A DNA stretch of 64,000 nucleotides from Siphonodentalium dalli. Its lineage: Eukaryota; Mollusca; Scaphopoda; Gadilida; Siphonodentaliidae. Positions 1 to 12,715 of the stretch are shown piece after piece. The stretch spans positions 52,739,899 through 52,803,898 of the forward strand of contig CP136067.1 of assembly GCA_032622095.1 (NCBI GenBank), read 5' to 3'. The translations under genes were made by a program, and so were the position numbers. Under the pieces are notes generated by a model. That model was not told where the DNA came from and did no database searches. It saw only the letters and a program-made list of their open reading frames with translations. How positions within the stretch are numbered: position 1 is the stretch's first letter; each line of letters starts with the position of its first letter.

Positions 1-395
1 CCTATCAACGATCAGAGTGATCAGATATCGATTATTGAAATTTGTTAATTCCCGAGATATATATTTTGTGGCGGCCTGGCAAATATTCGTCAAGCCGACG
101 GTCTCTGACCAAATTGCGGATAAAATGGATAACTCTAAAATCAGGTGGCTTTTGGTGTTAGATATTTGACAATCCGGCCAAATTACGTTGAACAAATTGT
201 TGATAAATAACATGTTTTGGGCAATTTTATACTATAGTTGACTGTGGTTAACATCATTTTTGGGCAATTAATCGATTATGATAACTGAAACAGCATTTCA
301 AAAATTGTTGTTGTTGTTTTTGTTGTTGTTGTTGTTGTTGGAATCTGATGATATGGGGACCATCGAATAGGATTGAGCATCTCTAAGCTATTTCG
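1..395. repeat. Repeat family A, copy 1 (MITE-like)
   Basis: A directly oriented diverged copy lies at 19650-20070. Shared landmarks in the same order are 'gatcagatatcgatt', 'ggataactctaaaa', 'atcgatt.tgataact' and 'gatgatatgggga', ending in 'ggattgag'. A (TTG)n microsatellite lies at about 302-341. A third, foldback copy is at 34255-34730. The left end lies outside the window. No coding capacity was recognised. Confidence 0.75.
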
Positions 396-1918
396 AAGAT
401 AATAGACATACCTTTTACATAATTAAGCGTGCAAAATTTATAGCCCAACATATTAATTCATACGATTCGTGGCACAAGAATGTAGTCTAGCTTACATCAC
501 AATTTTACAAAAATTCGTCCGAGTTCATATGTACCTACATTTTTAAATGAGTATGTATTTCGGACAATAAACACCTATACATGAGTGTACTTACCAGTAA
601 CGAGATAACTAATATTTCCATTTTTATATATTTTCATTTGATTGCTTATATCATGTCTTTCGCCGGTGTGTAATCCCTTGTTGTCGGTATATTTGTGTAC
701 CATATGTGGGCACGCAGCGTGAAATAAAGGCAGTATATATATGCACTGTATACTATTCGCTTGATTTGGCCTCTTGTATTCTCACAAGTTCTATAAACAT
801 ACGTCGGTTGCCTACTGTGAGCTCTCTCATGTCGACCATCCGAAATGACTAGATTAGTATTCAAATATGTAGCATTTGACTTCGGCATTCAATTGGCTTC
901 TGATTAAATTTTGGATTATTTGGTGTTGTTATGTTCAGGGGCGTAGCGGCAGTAAATAAGGGGTGTTGCTCACCTGTTCCAAACCAAAATCTCAATATAT
1001 GACTTTCCAAAGCGGTCAAATCGCTAGAAAGTACACACTCCTTGTCGTAATCACATTCGTGATCAAGAACAGTCGTATGTCACCGTGTAGATGTAAAAAC
1101 TACACACAGGTAGCCATCTACCTCGCTTAAAGGGACACAATGCCTTCGAAGTGAGTTGAATCGAAATAACATAGATTCTATAAAAGTGTGTAAAACAATT
1201 TATCATCAACAAGTACATTTAAAAATAGATCGAATTTGTTCTTATTTTCGTTATTAATAACTCTCCAACAAGATTTCACTTATCAAAACCGTTGCCATGT
1301 AGCATTACTGTTATAGTGGCATCACCGATCAAAGTCCAATGGGATAGCAAAGTTATCAATAATTGACTGTAAACATTGGAAAAGGTCAAAACATTGAAAA
1401 AAACTAGTTCGTTGAAAAATTAGCATTTCCATATATGGAGCTTTTGAATATTCATGATATTCATGAATTAAATATAAGTATTTTGTCAGTTACAATTCAT
1501 CCTGGCCGATATATACAAGTTTCAAATGAATATTGACAGGTCAGTTTCTCAGAATAATGCAGAATGAATTGTAAGCTACAAAAGTCTGAAATAAATAAAT
1601 GTGACATTTCTTCATATTACGTGTAGGTGCGGATCTGTATAGGATATTGAACTCTGCATGGAGCTTGATTCGTAATATGTTGAACACAAAGAGCGTTTGT
1701 ATCACTGAGGTACGAAAATGTAAACATTGAGGAAAATTAATAGTTTCTATGGGGACATTGACTACTGTGAACCATCGTCAATACCCTATAGGAATAGGTA
1801 GTCCATATATGCAGCATGGAAAATAACAAGGCATTTCTTCTCTGCGACTCGACTTCTGCCCAAGCTCTTTGCAGAGTTCAGTCCCCTGCTAGGCAGGACT
1901 TACCACCCCCAGGCCTGG
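396..1918. other. Non-coding AT-rich stretch
   Basis: No convincing gene. Open frames here are short and show no family resemblance. The only structure seen is a fragment at 1426-1457 whose reverse complement recurs at 1978-2009 inside the next hairpin, so the region carries debris of the same repeat. Confidence 0.6.
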
Positions 1919-2050
1919 TTCCGTGGGTTTAGTGCCACAGGTCAAAGTTCTGGAGTGGTATTTCAATATATGGAAATCATGAATATTCAAAAGCTCCATA
2001 TATGGAAATGCTACTCCAGAACTTTGATCGGTAGCATTAAAACCACGGAA
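1919..2050. repeat. Hairpin mini-element (about 130 bp)
   Basis: Two imperfect inverted arms start 'ttccgtgg.ttta' and contain 'caaagttctggagt', with the reverse complement 'actccagaactttg' in the right arm. Pieces of the same family ('ccagaactttga', 'ggtgatctcgctta') recur just downstream at 2083-2115 and at 32340-32470. It is probably a non-autonomous foldback/MITE. Confidence 0.65.
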
Positions 2051-2786
2051 CCGGGCTTGAAGAATATCTGAAACCACGGAACGGGGCTGGAACGGTGATC
2101 TCGCTTAGTAAGATAATACACATTCCAGCAGCGATCAGACATAGCGTGGCGAGTGGAATGAACTCTGTTTTGTAGCTTGATTTCTGCCATTTTTTATTTC
2201 ACTGACCAGACCGTCGTTTCTATATTTAGAACGTGTTGGGCTCGATTGATGGAAGCCGAATATAACAAACATTAATTCACTGTTGATACTTTTATTCGAA
2301 AAACTAATTTTACATGGTAATATAGAACATGAATTAATAACTTGTTTGTGCGTGAAAGCAGCACGGTTATTCAAAATAAATATAGCTTACGAACATTTAA
2401 AGATGTATGTAATATGACATGTAATCGATACCTGTAAATCAGATATGATGTAATTTTCTTACAATAAGAAAATAAATAAATAAGTAAAATAAAATAATAT
2501 TTTGTTTTATTTTGACTTTTTGTTCCAAATATGTTATTTTATAACCTGGAGACTTAAATTTCATCTGGAGCCCTCGACACATCTTTAACCTGTGAAAGTC
2601 ACGCTATAAAATATGGTAAGCTTTATGCCACTTTCAAATATCCTGACCAACACCGGTCTGTAATAGACTATGTTAATATATGTTCATTCATATGCGAAAG
2701 GTGTCTATTATCCACCTCCGTGAATAGCTGTATAGAGCTATCGTGATGTCACTCTGATATATGGGCTTCAGTGTATACATGTTGTC
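2051..2786. other. Non-coding, AT-rich stretch
   Basis: No gene supported. It contains the fragment at 2083-2115 shared with 32 kb and a low-complexity A/T tract at about 2461-2520. Confidence 0.55.
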
Positions 2787-3520
2787 TTTTTGGTCACGAA
2801 GCTGTTTGCTTTTAAGTCTTTTAAGTATATGTGGTGGTTTGAGAAAATATCAAATAAAGGATAGAGACCCAATTTACTGGGTATTCCTATGCAAATCTTC
2901 TGAACAAAAATTACAGAGTGGCAAATATTCTTGGTGCGATCTGATGCGGCTTTTGACATAAAACATTATTAGGCCGGTAAATGTTCCATTAACCATTTCT
3001 ATACTAAATACTCATTGACGAGTAGTTCCCTTAGAGAATGTTCAGATAGTAAGTTCAACAAACGATCATAGTGACCCTCCATGTGTCCCAACGTCCTGCG
3101 ACAATTATGAAACTTCTTCATGATATATTACAGACACATATTGTTTTCTGTATAGAAATTGCACGTGTGACACGGCAAGGTTGTTGAATGATGATTTATT
3201 TGTTCAACCTGGAATACAATGACCGTGTATAAGAATACAAAATTGTGTCAAGTGTAAGTTTTCCATATGCATGTGGTATTGGGTTTAACAACCATTAATT
3301 AGACCATTTGATATATACAATGACAAAGATATAATATTATGATCATTTCCATGAGTGAGACCAGATCTAAAACAAGAGATGGACTGTCGTCCGTTGCATA
3401 CCACCGTGTACGGCTTGTAGCATATATACCGCATAGTATGGGCATACGTGTAGCCCATGAATGATATACTCAGACAGATGGACCCAAAAATCAGCATTTT
3501 CATATAAACAGAGATGAATA
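2787..3520. repeat. Repeat family B, copy 1
   Basis: Matches 5212-5760 in the same orientation and order: 'ttggtcacgaagctgtttgc', 'gatagagaccca', 'attacagagtggcaaata', 'gagatggactgtcgtccg', 'atactcagacagatgg'. It runs directly into the minisatellite at 3508-3900, as the second copy runs into the one at 5741-6240. The whole block was therefore duplicated as a unit. Confidence 0.8.
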
Positions 3521-3900
3521 ACTATAGAACGTTAAACCTAAACAAAACGATTGCACACGCAATATTGAATGTCCTCATAGTGGTGAACAGCCATGCGACA
3601 TTTCATTGAGATCACATTCGTACTGTTCAAGTTATGCATGTCCTGGACAGACATCGGATGGACCAAAACGCCAACATTTCCAGATAAACAAAGATGAATG
3701 GAAAACCCGGAAAAAAAAACGATTGAACCCTCTATTGAATGTCATCATAGTATTGAACAGACATCGGACAAACCAAACAAACAAACATTTCCACATAAAC
3801 AAAGATGAATAACCCTAGAATGGAAAATCCGAATAAAACTATGGAACCCTCTATTGAATGTCCTCATATATAGTAGTGAACATCATTACCAAATTATTGT
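3508..3900. repeat. Minisatellite, about 170-bp unit, array 1
   Basis: Diverged tandem copies built around 'aacaaagatgaat', 'ctctattgaatgtcctcata', 'gaacagacatcgga' and 'acatttccagataaac'. The same unit forms a longer array at 5741-6240. Open frames across it are by-products of the repeat. Confidence 0.75.
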
Positions 3901-3906
3901 ACGAGC

Positions 3907-3981
3907 CCAGGTTGTGGTGAAAAGTCTATTTGGACGAGACACGCAGTATCTAGTCCAATATGACTTTTCACCACAACCTGG
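3907..3981. repeat. 75-bp hairpin
   Basis: Inverted arms 'ccaggttgtggtgaaaagt' and 'acttttcaccacaacctgg' enclose a short loop. Related single arms ('gtccaatatgact') occur at 4280-4330. Confidence 0.75.
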
Positions 3982-4378
3982 ACGAGTACAAGAAAACAAC
4001 AGTGTATGATGACATTTTTTATTATCCATCTGTTTATCCAACTTCGGGGAATAAAACTTTGTTGTTATTTTGGTATTTGTTGATTCTCTAGAAAAGCCTG
4101 TATTTCATCACCAGAAAGCATGATTTGGAACATTAAACATGTAAGTGAAATAAAATCTCAATGCGGAAGTTAAACATCTGCTAACGCACGCGCACATCAC
4201 AATTTTACCGATTAATTTGGCAGTCGAGTTGCTTCGTGACGTCACGGAGTCCCGATAATTTTTAAAAGGTCATATAAAGGTTGAGTCCAATATGACTTTC
4301 TGTATTAATTCTAATATGACTTTTTCCCGGATTATCATGTGACGGTTTTGTCCAATCAGAAATAGTGTTAGTTAAGGG

Positions 4379-5215
4379 GTGGATAATAATAACTGTTATA
4401 ATCTTCAACGTCCATGCAGCAGTAAATATAGCAGTGGGATAACATTAGAAACTATTTTAGACATCCATGCTGTCAATGAGCCTGACTGTTTCTGCTCACT
4501 CAGATTACGCACTCCCATGGCCGTGATGAGCGATGAGCAAACAACCAGGGACGTGGCGAAGTGGGTGTTTGGGTAAAAAATGTCACAGCATTACTTGGAA
4601 ATTTTACACCACATGTAGGTTGAAATTTCACACCACATGTGGGTTGAAATTGTTCGCGTTGCTTGGCATTCCAACCAGTAATTAGTGGGACATTTGTTGT
4701 TTTAAAACCAACAGTAGCTCATTTTTCTCCATTTGGTAACAATTTGATCTGAAATGGCAATCAGTTGGAAATCTTGAGGTGCCAGTTGGAAAGATCCAAC
4801 ACAAGGAGGGTTTAAATGGATTCTGGTTCAATGGGGGGGGGGCGTGCAGTTGAAAATGTCAATGTGGACACAAATTCCTGAGTTTAGTGTGCCTGTCATT
4901 TGCAGAATAGCGGGCTAGCATCACCAAATTATGTATGGAGGCAGAGACTCAGATTGAAGTTCCCAAATGGTGAATATTGTACACCCATTGGGAACCTCGA
5001 TTATGCAATGTGCCGAGTGTCAATTTGGGGATATAGAGAAACTAAACTAAAAAAGAAATATAATCTATGTGAAGAATTTTCTATAGAAATTTAATAATTA
5101 TGAAACTTTCCAGAGAAGATGAGGCCAACGCAGAATGAGGTCCCCAGAGGGTGAATTTAGTTACGCTAGACCGCTAATCGGGATACCGTCACTAAATCCA
5201 CCCTCTGAGTTGTCT
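4379..5215. repeat. Repeat family D, copy 1, ending in a hairpin
   Basis: Collinear with 12700-14578. Shared landmarks include 'ttataatcttcaacgtccat', 'gcttggcattccaaccagta', 'ggtgccagttgg', 'gtgaatattgtacaccc' and 'gatatagagaaactaaacta'. The last part (about 5138-5212) is a palindrome with arms 'ccccagagggtgaattta' and 'ctaaatccaccctctga'. Two sister hairpins lie at 14187-14260 and 14486-14578. This copy lacks about 0.85 kb that is present in the second copy. Confidence 0.8.
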
Positions 5216-5740
5216 TTTGGTCACGAAGCTGTTTGCTTTTAAGTACATGTAGTGGTATGAGCAAATATCAAATAAATGATAGAGACCCAAGATACTGGGG
5301 ATTTCTATGCAAATCTTTTGAACAAAAATTACAGAGTGGCAAATATTCCTGGTGCGATCTGATGCGGTTTTGAAAACAAGACATTATTAGGCCGGTAAAT
5401 GTTCCATTAACCCTTCTTATACTAAATACTCTTAACGAGTAGTGACCCCCCCCTATGTCCTGCGACGATTATGAAACTTCATCATGACATATTACAGACA
5501 CATATTTTTCCCTGTATAGAAATATCACGTGTGACATGGCAAGATTGTTGAATTATGATTTTTTTTCAACCTGTAATACAATGACAATATGTGAGACCAG
5601 ATCTGAAACAAGAGATGGACTGTCGTCCGGTGCATACCCCCTTATAGCATATATACCGCATAGTATGGCCATACATGTAACCTATGAATGATATACTCAG
5701 ACAGATGGACCCAAAAATCAGCATTTTCATGTAAACAAAG
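5212..5740. repeat. Repeat family B, copy 2
   Basis: Direct copy of 2787-3520 with point changes and small deletions. It is followed by the second minisatellite array, as in copy 1. Confidence 0.8.
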
Positions 5741-6240
5741 ATGAATAACTATAGAACGATAAACCTAAACAAATCGATTGAATACGTCATTGAATGTACT
5801 CATAGTAGGGAACATCCATGCGAAATGCCATTGAGATCCGAACATTACTGTTCAAGTTATAACCTGAACAGACATCGGATGGACCAAAAAGGTAACATTT
5901 CCAGATAAACAAAGATGAATAACTCTAGAATGGAAAAACCGAAGAAAACGATTGAACACTCTATTGAATTTCCTCATAGTAGTGAATATCCATAGCAAAT
6001 TTCATAGAGATCACATTCGTACTACACACTACTGTTCCCAATTATGACCTGAACAGACGTTGGACGAACCAAAAAGCCAAAATTTCCAGATAAACAAAGA
6101 TGAATAAATCTAGAATGGAAAATCCGAACAAAACGGCGGAGCCCTCTATTGAATGTCCTCATAGTAGTGAACATCATTACCATATTGCATTGAGGTCCGA
6201 GCACTACTGTTCAAGTTTTGATATGAACAGACATCGGCCG
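5741..6240. repeat. Minisatellite, about 170-bp unit, array 2
   Basis: About three diverged units of the 3508-3900 minisatellite, with recurrent 'aacaaagatgaataa', 'ctattgaat.tcctcatagt' and 'cagacatcgga'. Just downstream (about 6293-6332) a C-run and T-run followed by 'aagggggtatac' form a small inverted repeat with 'gtatacccccc'. Confidence 0.75.
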
Positions 6241-6332
6241 CAATCACGGACGTCTCGACGCTCGGACGAACGCACAGCCAGACAGGTACAAACAGTATAC
6301 CCCCCCCCCCCCTTTTTTTAAGGGGGTATACT

Positions 6333-6749
6333 TTGTAAATATCGTTGGTATAATAATCAGATGACTAGACACAAATCACGTCTAGGATTATGAGAAAACT
6401 TCATAGCCACTAGATCATGCCGTGAATCTCTATTCTGGCTAATGCCCGTAGATTTTAAAACCTAGTTATTATGTGTTCCTTAATAATTTACTTCACTGTT
6501 GGTCAAGGTCCCAACTCGAACTTTCACGATTTAAATAAATTTGTGAGCAATTTTGCTTTGCGTCGCTTACAATTGGGACATTCATCTACAGTGAAGTACA
6601 TTATGCAGGAACAGATAATGACTAAGAAATATATTCCCCACGTTATAATTTCGACTTAATAAGGTTCCCTGTCAAAACTTCAAAAAGTTCCAAGGTTTTG
6701 TACTGGTCGAATATGATCTCTACGGGCGTTAGCTTAGCCAGCGAAGAGA
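6333..6749. other. No gene seen
   Basis: AT-rich sequence. A 62-codon open frame (6471-6659) has no recognisable domain or splice context, and I do not call it. Confidence 0.5.
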
Positions 6750-7260
6750 TTCATGGCATGATATACATAGCCACATTATTACGATTAGGTGTCCTGATAA
6801 ACAAGCTATATAGACTAATAGCCCAGTGGATTAACAAAAAAATCGTGACTGGCCGGATTAAAGCATGACATTTGGTACATATGTTCTTTGAACATAGGAT
6901 AATCTTTTTGGCGGGGGGTTCCCGGACTACCAGATCGTGGTGAGGAATAAATCTGGTTTCCATGGCAACAGCATCTGGAAAATTGGAGGAATCGGGAAAT
7001 ACCTGTTTCTGTTAAACTAATTGGTACTATGTTTGATATTAGTAACTAAGTTCAGAATACAAGTGGTTGGCCACTTCATAATATAAATGGGGAGAGGCAT
7101 TTGTGTCAAGGTCATCCACTAAGGTCAAGGTCATTTAGTAATTTGTTCATTTACAACTAGTAATTCAGCATTCACTTGCCCCTAAATGTCCCTATTTCGC
7201 AATTAACCCAAACCATGTAATTTATGTAGAATCGAAGGTTTCTTGCCTTCAATTAACACG
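6750..7260. repeat. Repeat family E, copy 1
   Basis: An inverted, diverged copy lies at 12240-12715. Matching landmarks are 'ccggattaaagcatgaca' here against 'catgctttaatccgg' there, 'tttccatggcaac' against 'gttaccatggaaacc', and 'ctaaggtcaaggtcatt' against 'aatgaccttgacctta'. The pair flanks the foldback element at 7590-10645, so the symmetry extends over nearly 6 kb. Confidence 0.6.
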
Positions 7261-8439
7261 GAAAGAAAGTGGCCGTGTAGACACGAAACAAGATGGCGTC
7301 CAACATGGTCGCCGTGTTTTAAGACGAGGCACTATAAGTTAGTTTGATGTAAATTATAGAGAGTAAATCTTGACAAATGTATACAAATGTATATATTATT
7401 GTGAAGCTAAGACACAAGGTTAGCGTTTTATGGCAAAATTGGAAATCCCATTCCAAGATAGCCATCAAAATGGTCGCTGGTTGTGGAAAATGTGACTATT
7501 TTTCACTAATATTTTCTAGATTAGTTTCTGCTGTTTGGAACTGATGAGAATTGCAACTTTATTTAAAATTGTTTAAGTTAACAGATCATTGGATTTCAAA
7601 TTTGAATCCGTAGCCGCACACTGCAACCCACATTTATTATATATGTTTAATGTTAACTGATCATTGGAGCAATGAAATATGCCATTATGTGAGTCACAGT
7701 CCCTTCCGTTCTCTCAAAATTTTGATTTTACAGAACGTGCTATAAAATTTCACAAACAATCACCATTGGGATCCTAGTCATACAAAATGAAATGAGCAGA
7801 ACTGTGCATTGTGCAGTGAGGCACACCTTTACCTATGAATATTCCTACTCAATGGAACCAAAATGGTCACTTTGACTCAAAATTACCGCCAAAATGGCAG
7901 TCATCTTATGGAAAATGGTAGATATATTGCCCCAGCGCGCCTTGCAATCACTTACAAGTTGTGGTTCATGAATAAAATCGACTTATAATCCTTCTATGCT
8001 TTGAATACTAACATTGCTGATGCACATTGGTTAATAGTTACTATTGTAACCACTGACATTACAAAACATATTGGATTTCTCTCTCACAAACGTGATATAC
8101 AAATTAACTTTTCAGGTTTGGACCATTTTGTTCAAGTAAAATTGAACTATCTTTGGTATTAAAGGTGTTTATCGTTTTGAACTGTCTTAAATGTGTCACA
8201 CGGGGTTGTTATTTAGACAAAATTACTCAAGATGGCTTGCAAAATGGCAATCAGATATGTAAAAAATCCACATATATCCCATACATTATTCTATGCTGTT
8301 CCGAAAAGGTATAAAATTGTAACTCACTAGTACTTGGTTATTAAAATGTTACTTAATCAACTGACAACTAAACATCTCTATTGATTAGCATATACTTGAG
8401 TTATTGTGGAAATCGATAGCCACCATATGCCCACCTTTG

Positions 8440-9530
8440 CGACACACACATGGCCATAGTGTTACTCTATATATAGACCAGACAAATGACCATATAACCA
8501 CTCACTTTATATACAAACACCTCACCCATGACCATACAGCCACCATTGGGTATATCCGTACACCCCACCCATGACCATACAGCCCCGAGTCACCATACAG
8601 ACACAACAGGTATACTCATACACCTGACCCATGACTATATAGTCACTATATATCTGTTCACCACATGCATGATCATACATTGATGGGCTATAATACAGTC
8701 CCTCCTTGTATATATATATTCACCTCACTATTGGCATCCATATATATATATTCGCAACAACCATGGTCCTATAACCACTCAAGATATACATATACACCCA
8801 ACCATGACCATTGAATCATTCCAGGTATACATATACACCTCAGCAATGGCCATGTAGCTAAATGCTTTATACACATACACCTCACCCATGACCACATAGC
8901 CAAACTTGGGTATACATGCACACCCCACGCATGACCATACAGACATGAGTCACCATGCAGGTACACCGGGTATACTCCTGCAACTGACCCATGACCATAT
9001 GGTCACTTTCTGTATACCTATGGTCCACACACAGAATCATAGTCACTCCTTGTATATTGTATACCTATTCACCTCACCATTGGCGATATGGTCACTCCCT
9101 GTATACCTATTCACCACACCCATTTCCATATAGCCACTCGATATATACATATACACCCAACCATGACAACAGTAACTCAAGCCTACATATACACCCCACC
9201 AATGGCCATATGGCCACCTGCTTTATAGACAAAACACCTCACATATGGCCATACAGCCACAATTGGGTACACCCGTACACCTCACACATGACCATACAGT
9301 AATTAGTCACCATGTAGGCACACCAGGTACACTCCCAGGCATGACCCATAACCATACATACATATTCACCACAGTCATGATCATACAGTCACGCAATGTA
9401 TACATATTCACCTCACCATTACCCATACAGTTACCCCAGTATACATATTCTCCACGCCGATGGCCATATAACCACCCAAGATATACACATACACCCTAAC
9501 AATGATCATACGGTCACTCCAGGTATGCAT
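8440..9530. repeat. Minisatellite, roughly 40-bp unit
   Basis: Many diverged tandem units with the recurring sense 'ccatgaccatatagtcact', 'gtatacctattcacctcacc'. The same unit makes up the loop of the foldback at 55889-61122. Long open frames rich in H, T, P and Y across it are artefacts of the repeat. Confidence 0.85.
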
Positions 9531-10093
9531 AGTGTTCGTGCTATCAGTGGCCAAATTGGCCAATGGCCAATTTTTTTTCGAAATTGGCCAATACAAATTT
9601 CATTTGGCCAAACATTTTGTTTACCACAAATGGAGACGGGAAGCTAATTCAAAAGTGCTGAATAGATCGACAGACTCTACGAAGTTAGGCGACGATAGTA
9701 TTTCGCACTTCGGAAATATCGTACCGTGAAAATCTGTCTCCCGTCTAATAATAATCTAGCTTCACATCATGAAAGGTTTGAAATCAATAGATATTCAACA
9801 ATTATCATCTCATGATAATAAGCAACATTTTTTTTATCTCGGAGAAAATAGCGATGACAACTAACACAGCTCATTACTTTATTAGTTAGCGACCTATAAT
9901 TATGTTCCTAAAATATTATGTTGTTTAAAGTTGTTTTAATTATGATTTTATTCTGAGTAACAAATAAAGTTTAAAACAAATATTTTAGTCATCAATTCTG
10001 AACTGCTCAGAAAATGAGGATTTAATTTGAATAAATTGTTATACATTTGGCTAAACTTTTGGCCACAATATTTTTCGGTCCAGCGCGAACACT
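9531..10093. mobile_element. hAT-like MITE inserted in the minisatellite
   Basis: Ends are AGTGTTCGTGCT on the left and AGCGCGAACACT on the right (inverted, one mismatch), flanked by gtatgcat and gtatacat, an 8-bp target duplication with one change. The length is 563 bp. Repeated 'ttggccaa' motifs lie near both ends. An 8-bp TSD and an AGTG-type end are typical of the hAT superfamily. There is no transposase frame, so it is non-autonomous. The minisatellite continues on both sides. Confidence 0.75.
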
Positions 10094-10645
10094 GTATACA
10101 TATACACCTCACCAATGACCATACAGCTCTTCCAGATATACAAGTACCCCACACACGGCCATTCATACCTTCCACACTTGCATATACATAATTCATAATC
10201 ATATTTTAACTTTGTGTGAGAAAAATCCAATAGTTCTGGTAATGTCAGTGGTTACAATAGTAACTATTAACCAAGGTGTATCAGCAATGTTAGTATTCAA
10301 TGTAGAAGGCATATAAGTTGATGTTATCTATCAACCACAACTTGTAAGTGATTGCACGGCGGGCTGGGGCAATATATCTACTCCCCCCATAATTTAGCCG
10401 CCATCTTGCCGGTCATTTTGAGTCAAAATGACGTTTTTGGTTCCATTGAGTTGCAATATTTATAAGTAAAGGTATGCCTCACTTACATTGCACAGTTCTG
10501 CTCATTTCTTTTTGTAATATGACTAGAATCCCAATGGTGATTTTTGGTGAAATTTTATTCCATTGCTCCAAATGTCAGTTAACATAAAAATATATATATT
10601 AAATGCGGGTTGCAATGTGCGGCGATGGATTCAATTTTGAAATAA

Positions 10646-12239
10646 AAAATAGCTGCTGGCAGTCATGTTTTTTAACGGATTTGGAAAAAATTGATGGCTC
10701 CCATCTAGAGGACACCCCGATGATTGGTATAAAGTTTGTTGTTGATCGGATGAGGGATATGGTCTGTATGGTGTGGCAAAGGATTTAGTCATACAAAGCG
10801 AGAAATCCAAGATAGCTGCCGGCGGCCATGTTTTTCATAAAAAAAAAGGCGCTGTTATATAGGTTTGTTGCCACACGAGGACGCCCGCCAACGGTCTCTC
10901 GCCATATTAACAGTTTAAATTGAGAAAAGGGAATGGAATAAGACCACGATCTGAAGGGATCTACAATCTAGATCAAAAGACATGGGGTGTGACAACGACC
11001 GTATTATCAGGGAGTACCGGTACACAGCAGTATGGATATGGACTGAGAGAATCATGCTCCCATGAGACCTTGAGGAGTTGGTGGAAAGTTTAACAGAGAG
11101 GATAAAATTGTACACACTAAATGAAGTTCCCGTCCCAGACACCAAAATTAAAAAGAAATTCTGAGTCAAAAAGGGATATAACAGATACCATTCATTGAAC
11201 CAAACCATTTTCGAATTTGACCTGTATTTTTATGATGCTCATGTCACATCTGAGTCGAGAAGGGACATATCTCCGTCAAAAATGGTTGGACCAGACCCAT
11301 ATGTTGGTGTGGATCAAGTGGGAGAGTTCAGTTGAAAATTCCAAGGCAGACACTCCCAGCTGAGACCCTCCAGCCACGTCTCCGATCATAGAACAACGTG
11401 TTTTTCATTTTTGCATGGATTGAAGATATGTTTTGTAACTGTGCTGCCATAGGACAGAATCGAATTACTGTACATGCAATAGTACAACAGGTATAATTAA
11501 TTTATGTGGTTGCCTTTTTCGGCAATAATATCTTAGTTACCCATGTAGATTTTAGCATTCGATAATCTTCTAAAGTCTACTAAAGTTGACAGAAATGTTA
11601 CTATGTCAGTGATCAAATTTGAAACAGTTGCTATGGAAACAAGTACATTGGGTCCACCCAACATATGGACATGTATGACTAACTTACCCCGCGGATAGTA
11701 TTACGCATTGAAGTTTTTCTGAACGAAATTGAGGAAGTAATACACAAAAAGTCAATTGAATTGGCCATTGTGACATTATTTGGGATAATGGTTGTCATGG
11801 AAACCATAATTATGTTCATATAAGTCCACATTTTACCTCCGAAGTGAATGAATTTCTGATATAGGACATGTCGGTGGAATAAATTCTGAGAAATTATTCG
11901 CAAAGCGTTATCATTTTCATTCGAAAATGGTAATTTTACGATATTTTCGCTAGCAGTTGCCATGGCAACAAGATGTATGTTATGTATTAAAATTACCAAC
12001 TCAACTCAAAAACTCTAATATTAATATTAACCCAACACAATCGCTCTATATTTACGTCGTATGACTATATTTAATATTTATTTGTGAGGGTCAAATTAAA
12101 ATTTACTTGATTTATCTTTAGCATAGTCCAGGCCGTAATTGCACAAATACCATAAAAAGTGGTATCTAAAAAATGTGATGATCTAAACTTAAGGTTATCA
12201 AAAGTAAACAATGACCATATGAAATAAAGTATATCATAT
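10646..12239. other. Non-coding stretch, no gene recognised
   Basis: Several 60-106 codon open frames occur (for example 10915-11208 and 11679-11999, minus strand), but none has a recognisable domain, splice borders or an obvious homologue. Motifs such as 'ccaagatagctgccggcggc' resemble those in the foldback arms, so part of this is probably an old element. Confidence 0.5.
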
Positions 12240-12715
12240 ACCAAATTGAACATAGTGGTGATGCCCTATTTTGTGTGCATTTATGAAAGGGAATGCCTTT
12301 ATGACTAAAGCTTTAGGGTTGGCGGCATTTGAGACCATCAATAAAAAATAGACAGAAAAATGATATATTTTCCAATGACCTTGACCTTAGTGGTTGAACT
12401 TGACCCTACATGTCCTAGTGACCCAGTTCAGTTGATGGACCATTGATTGCACTATGAGTTCACATCATTTATTCAAACACAAGTCTAACTGTTTCCATAC
12501 TGGGGCATTTGTTCACTTTTCCCCAAATATGTTATGACGTTACCATGGAAACCAGAAATTCTCCTAAACCATGACCCGCAGCCCGGCCACCCCCCTCCAA
12601 ATTTTTTCCCCATATTCCATTTTACATATCGGCAAAGTTTCATGCTTTAATCCGGTCTGTCACGATTTTGCTAAATTTTGACCTAAGCCACCGGGCTATA
12701 ACTGTTATAATCTTC
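12240..12715. repeat. Repeat family E, copy 2 (inverted)
   Basis: Reverse-complement counterpart of 6750-7260, as described there. It abuts the second copy of family D. Confidence 0.6.

Larger units (their letters stand above)
7590..10645. mobile_element. Foldback element F1 with minisatellite loop
   Basis: The left arm (about 7590-8400) is the diverged reverse complement of the right arm (about 10200-10645). Examples are 'cgcacactgcaaccc' against 'gggttgcaatgtgcg', 'cttacaagttgtggtt' against 'aaccacaacttgtaag', and 'actgacattacaaaa' against 'gtaatgtcagtggtt'. The interior is the 8440-9530 minisatellite, which resumes at about 10090-10190 after an inserted MITE. The same arm sequences occur in the larger element at 55889-61122, so the two form one family. 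No transposase was seen. The exact termini and target duplication could not be fixed. Confidence 0.7.

Noticed and set aside
8440..9530. CRISPR-like regular repeat spacing
   Set aside because: Eukaryotic context, diverged units without unique spacers of constant length, and the same units in another locus; it is a minisatellite.
8769..9729. Several overlapping H/T/P/Y-rich frames
   Set aside because: All lie in the roughly 40-bp minisatellite and follow its period; not genes.
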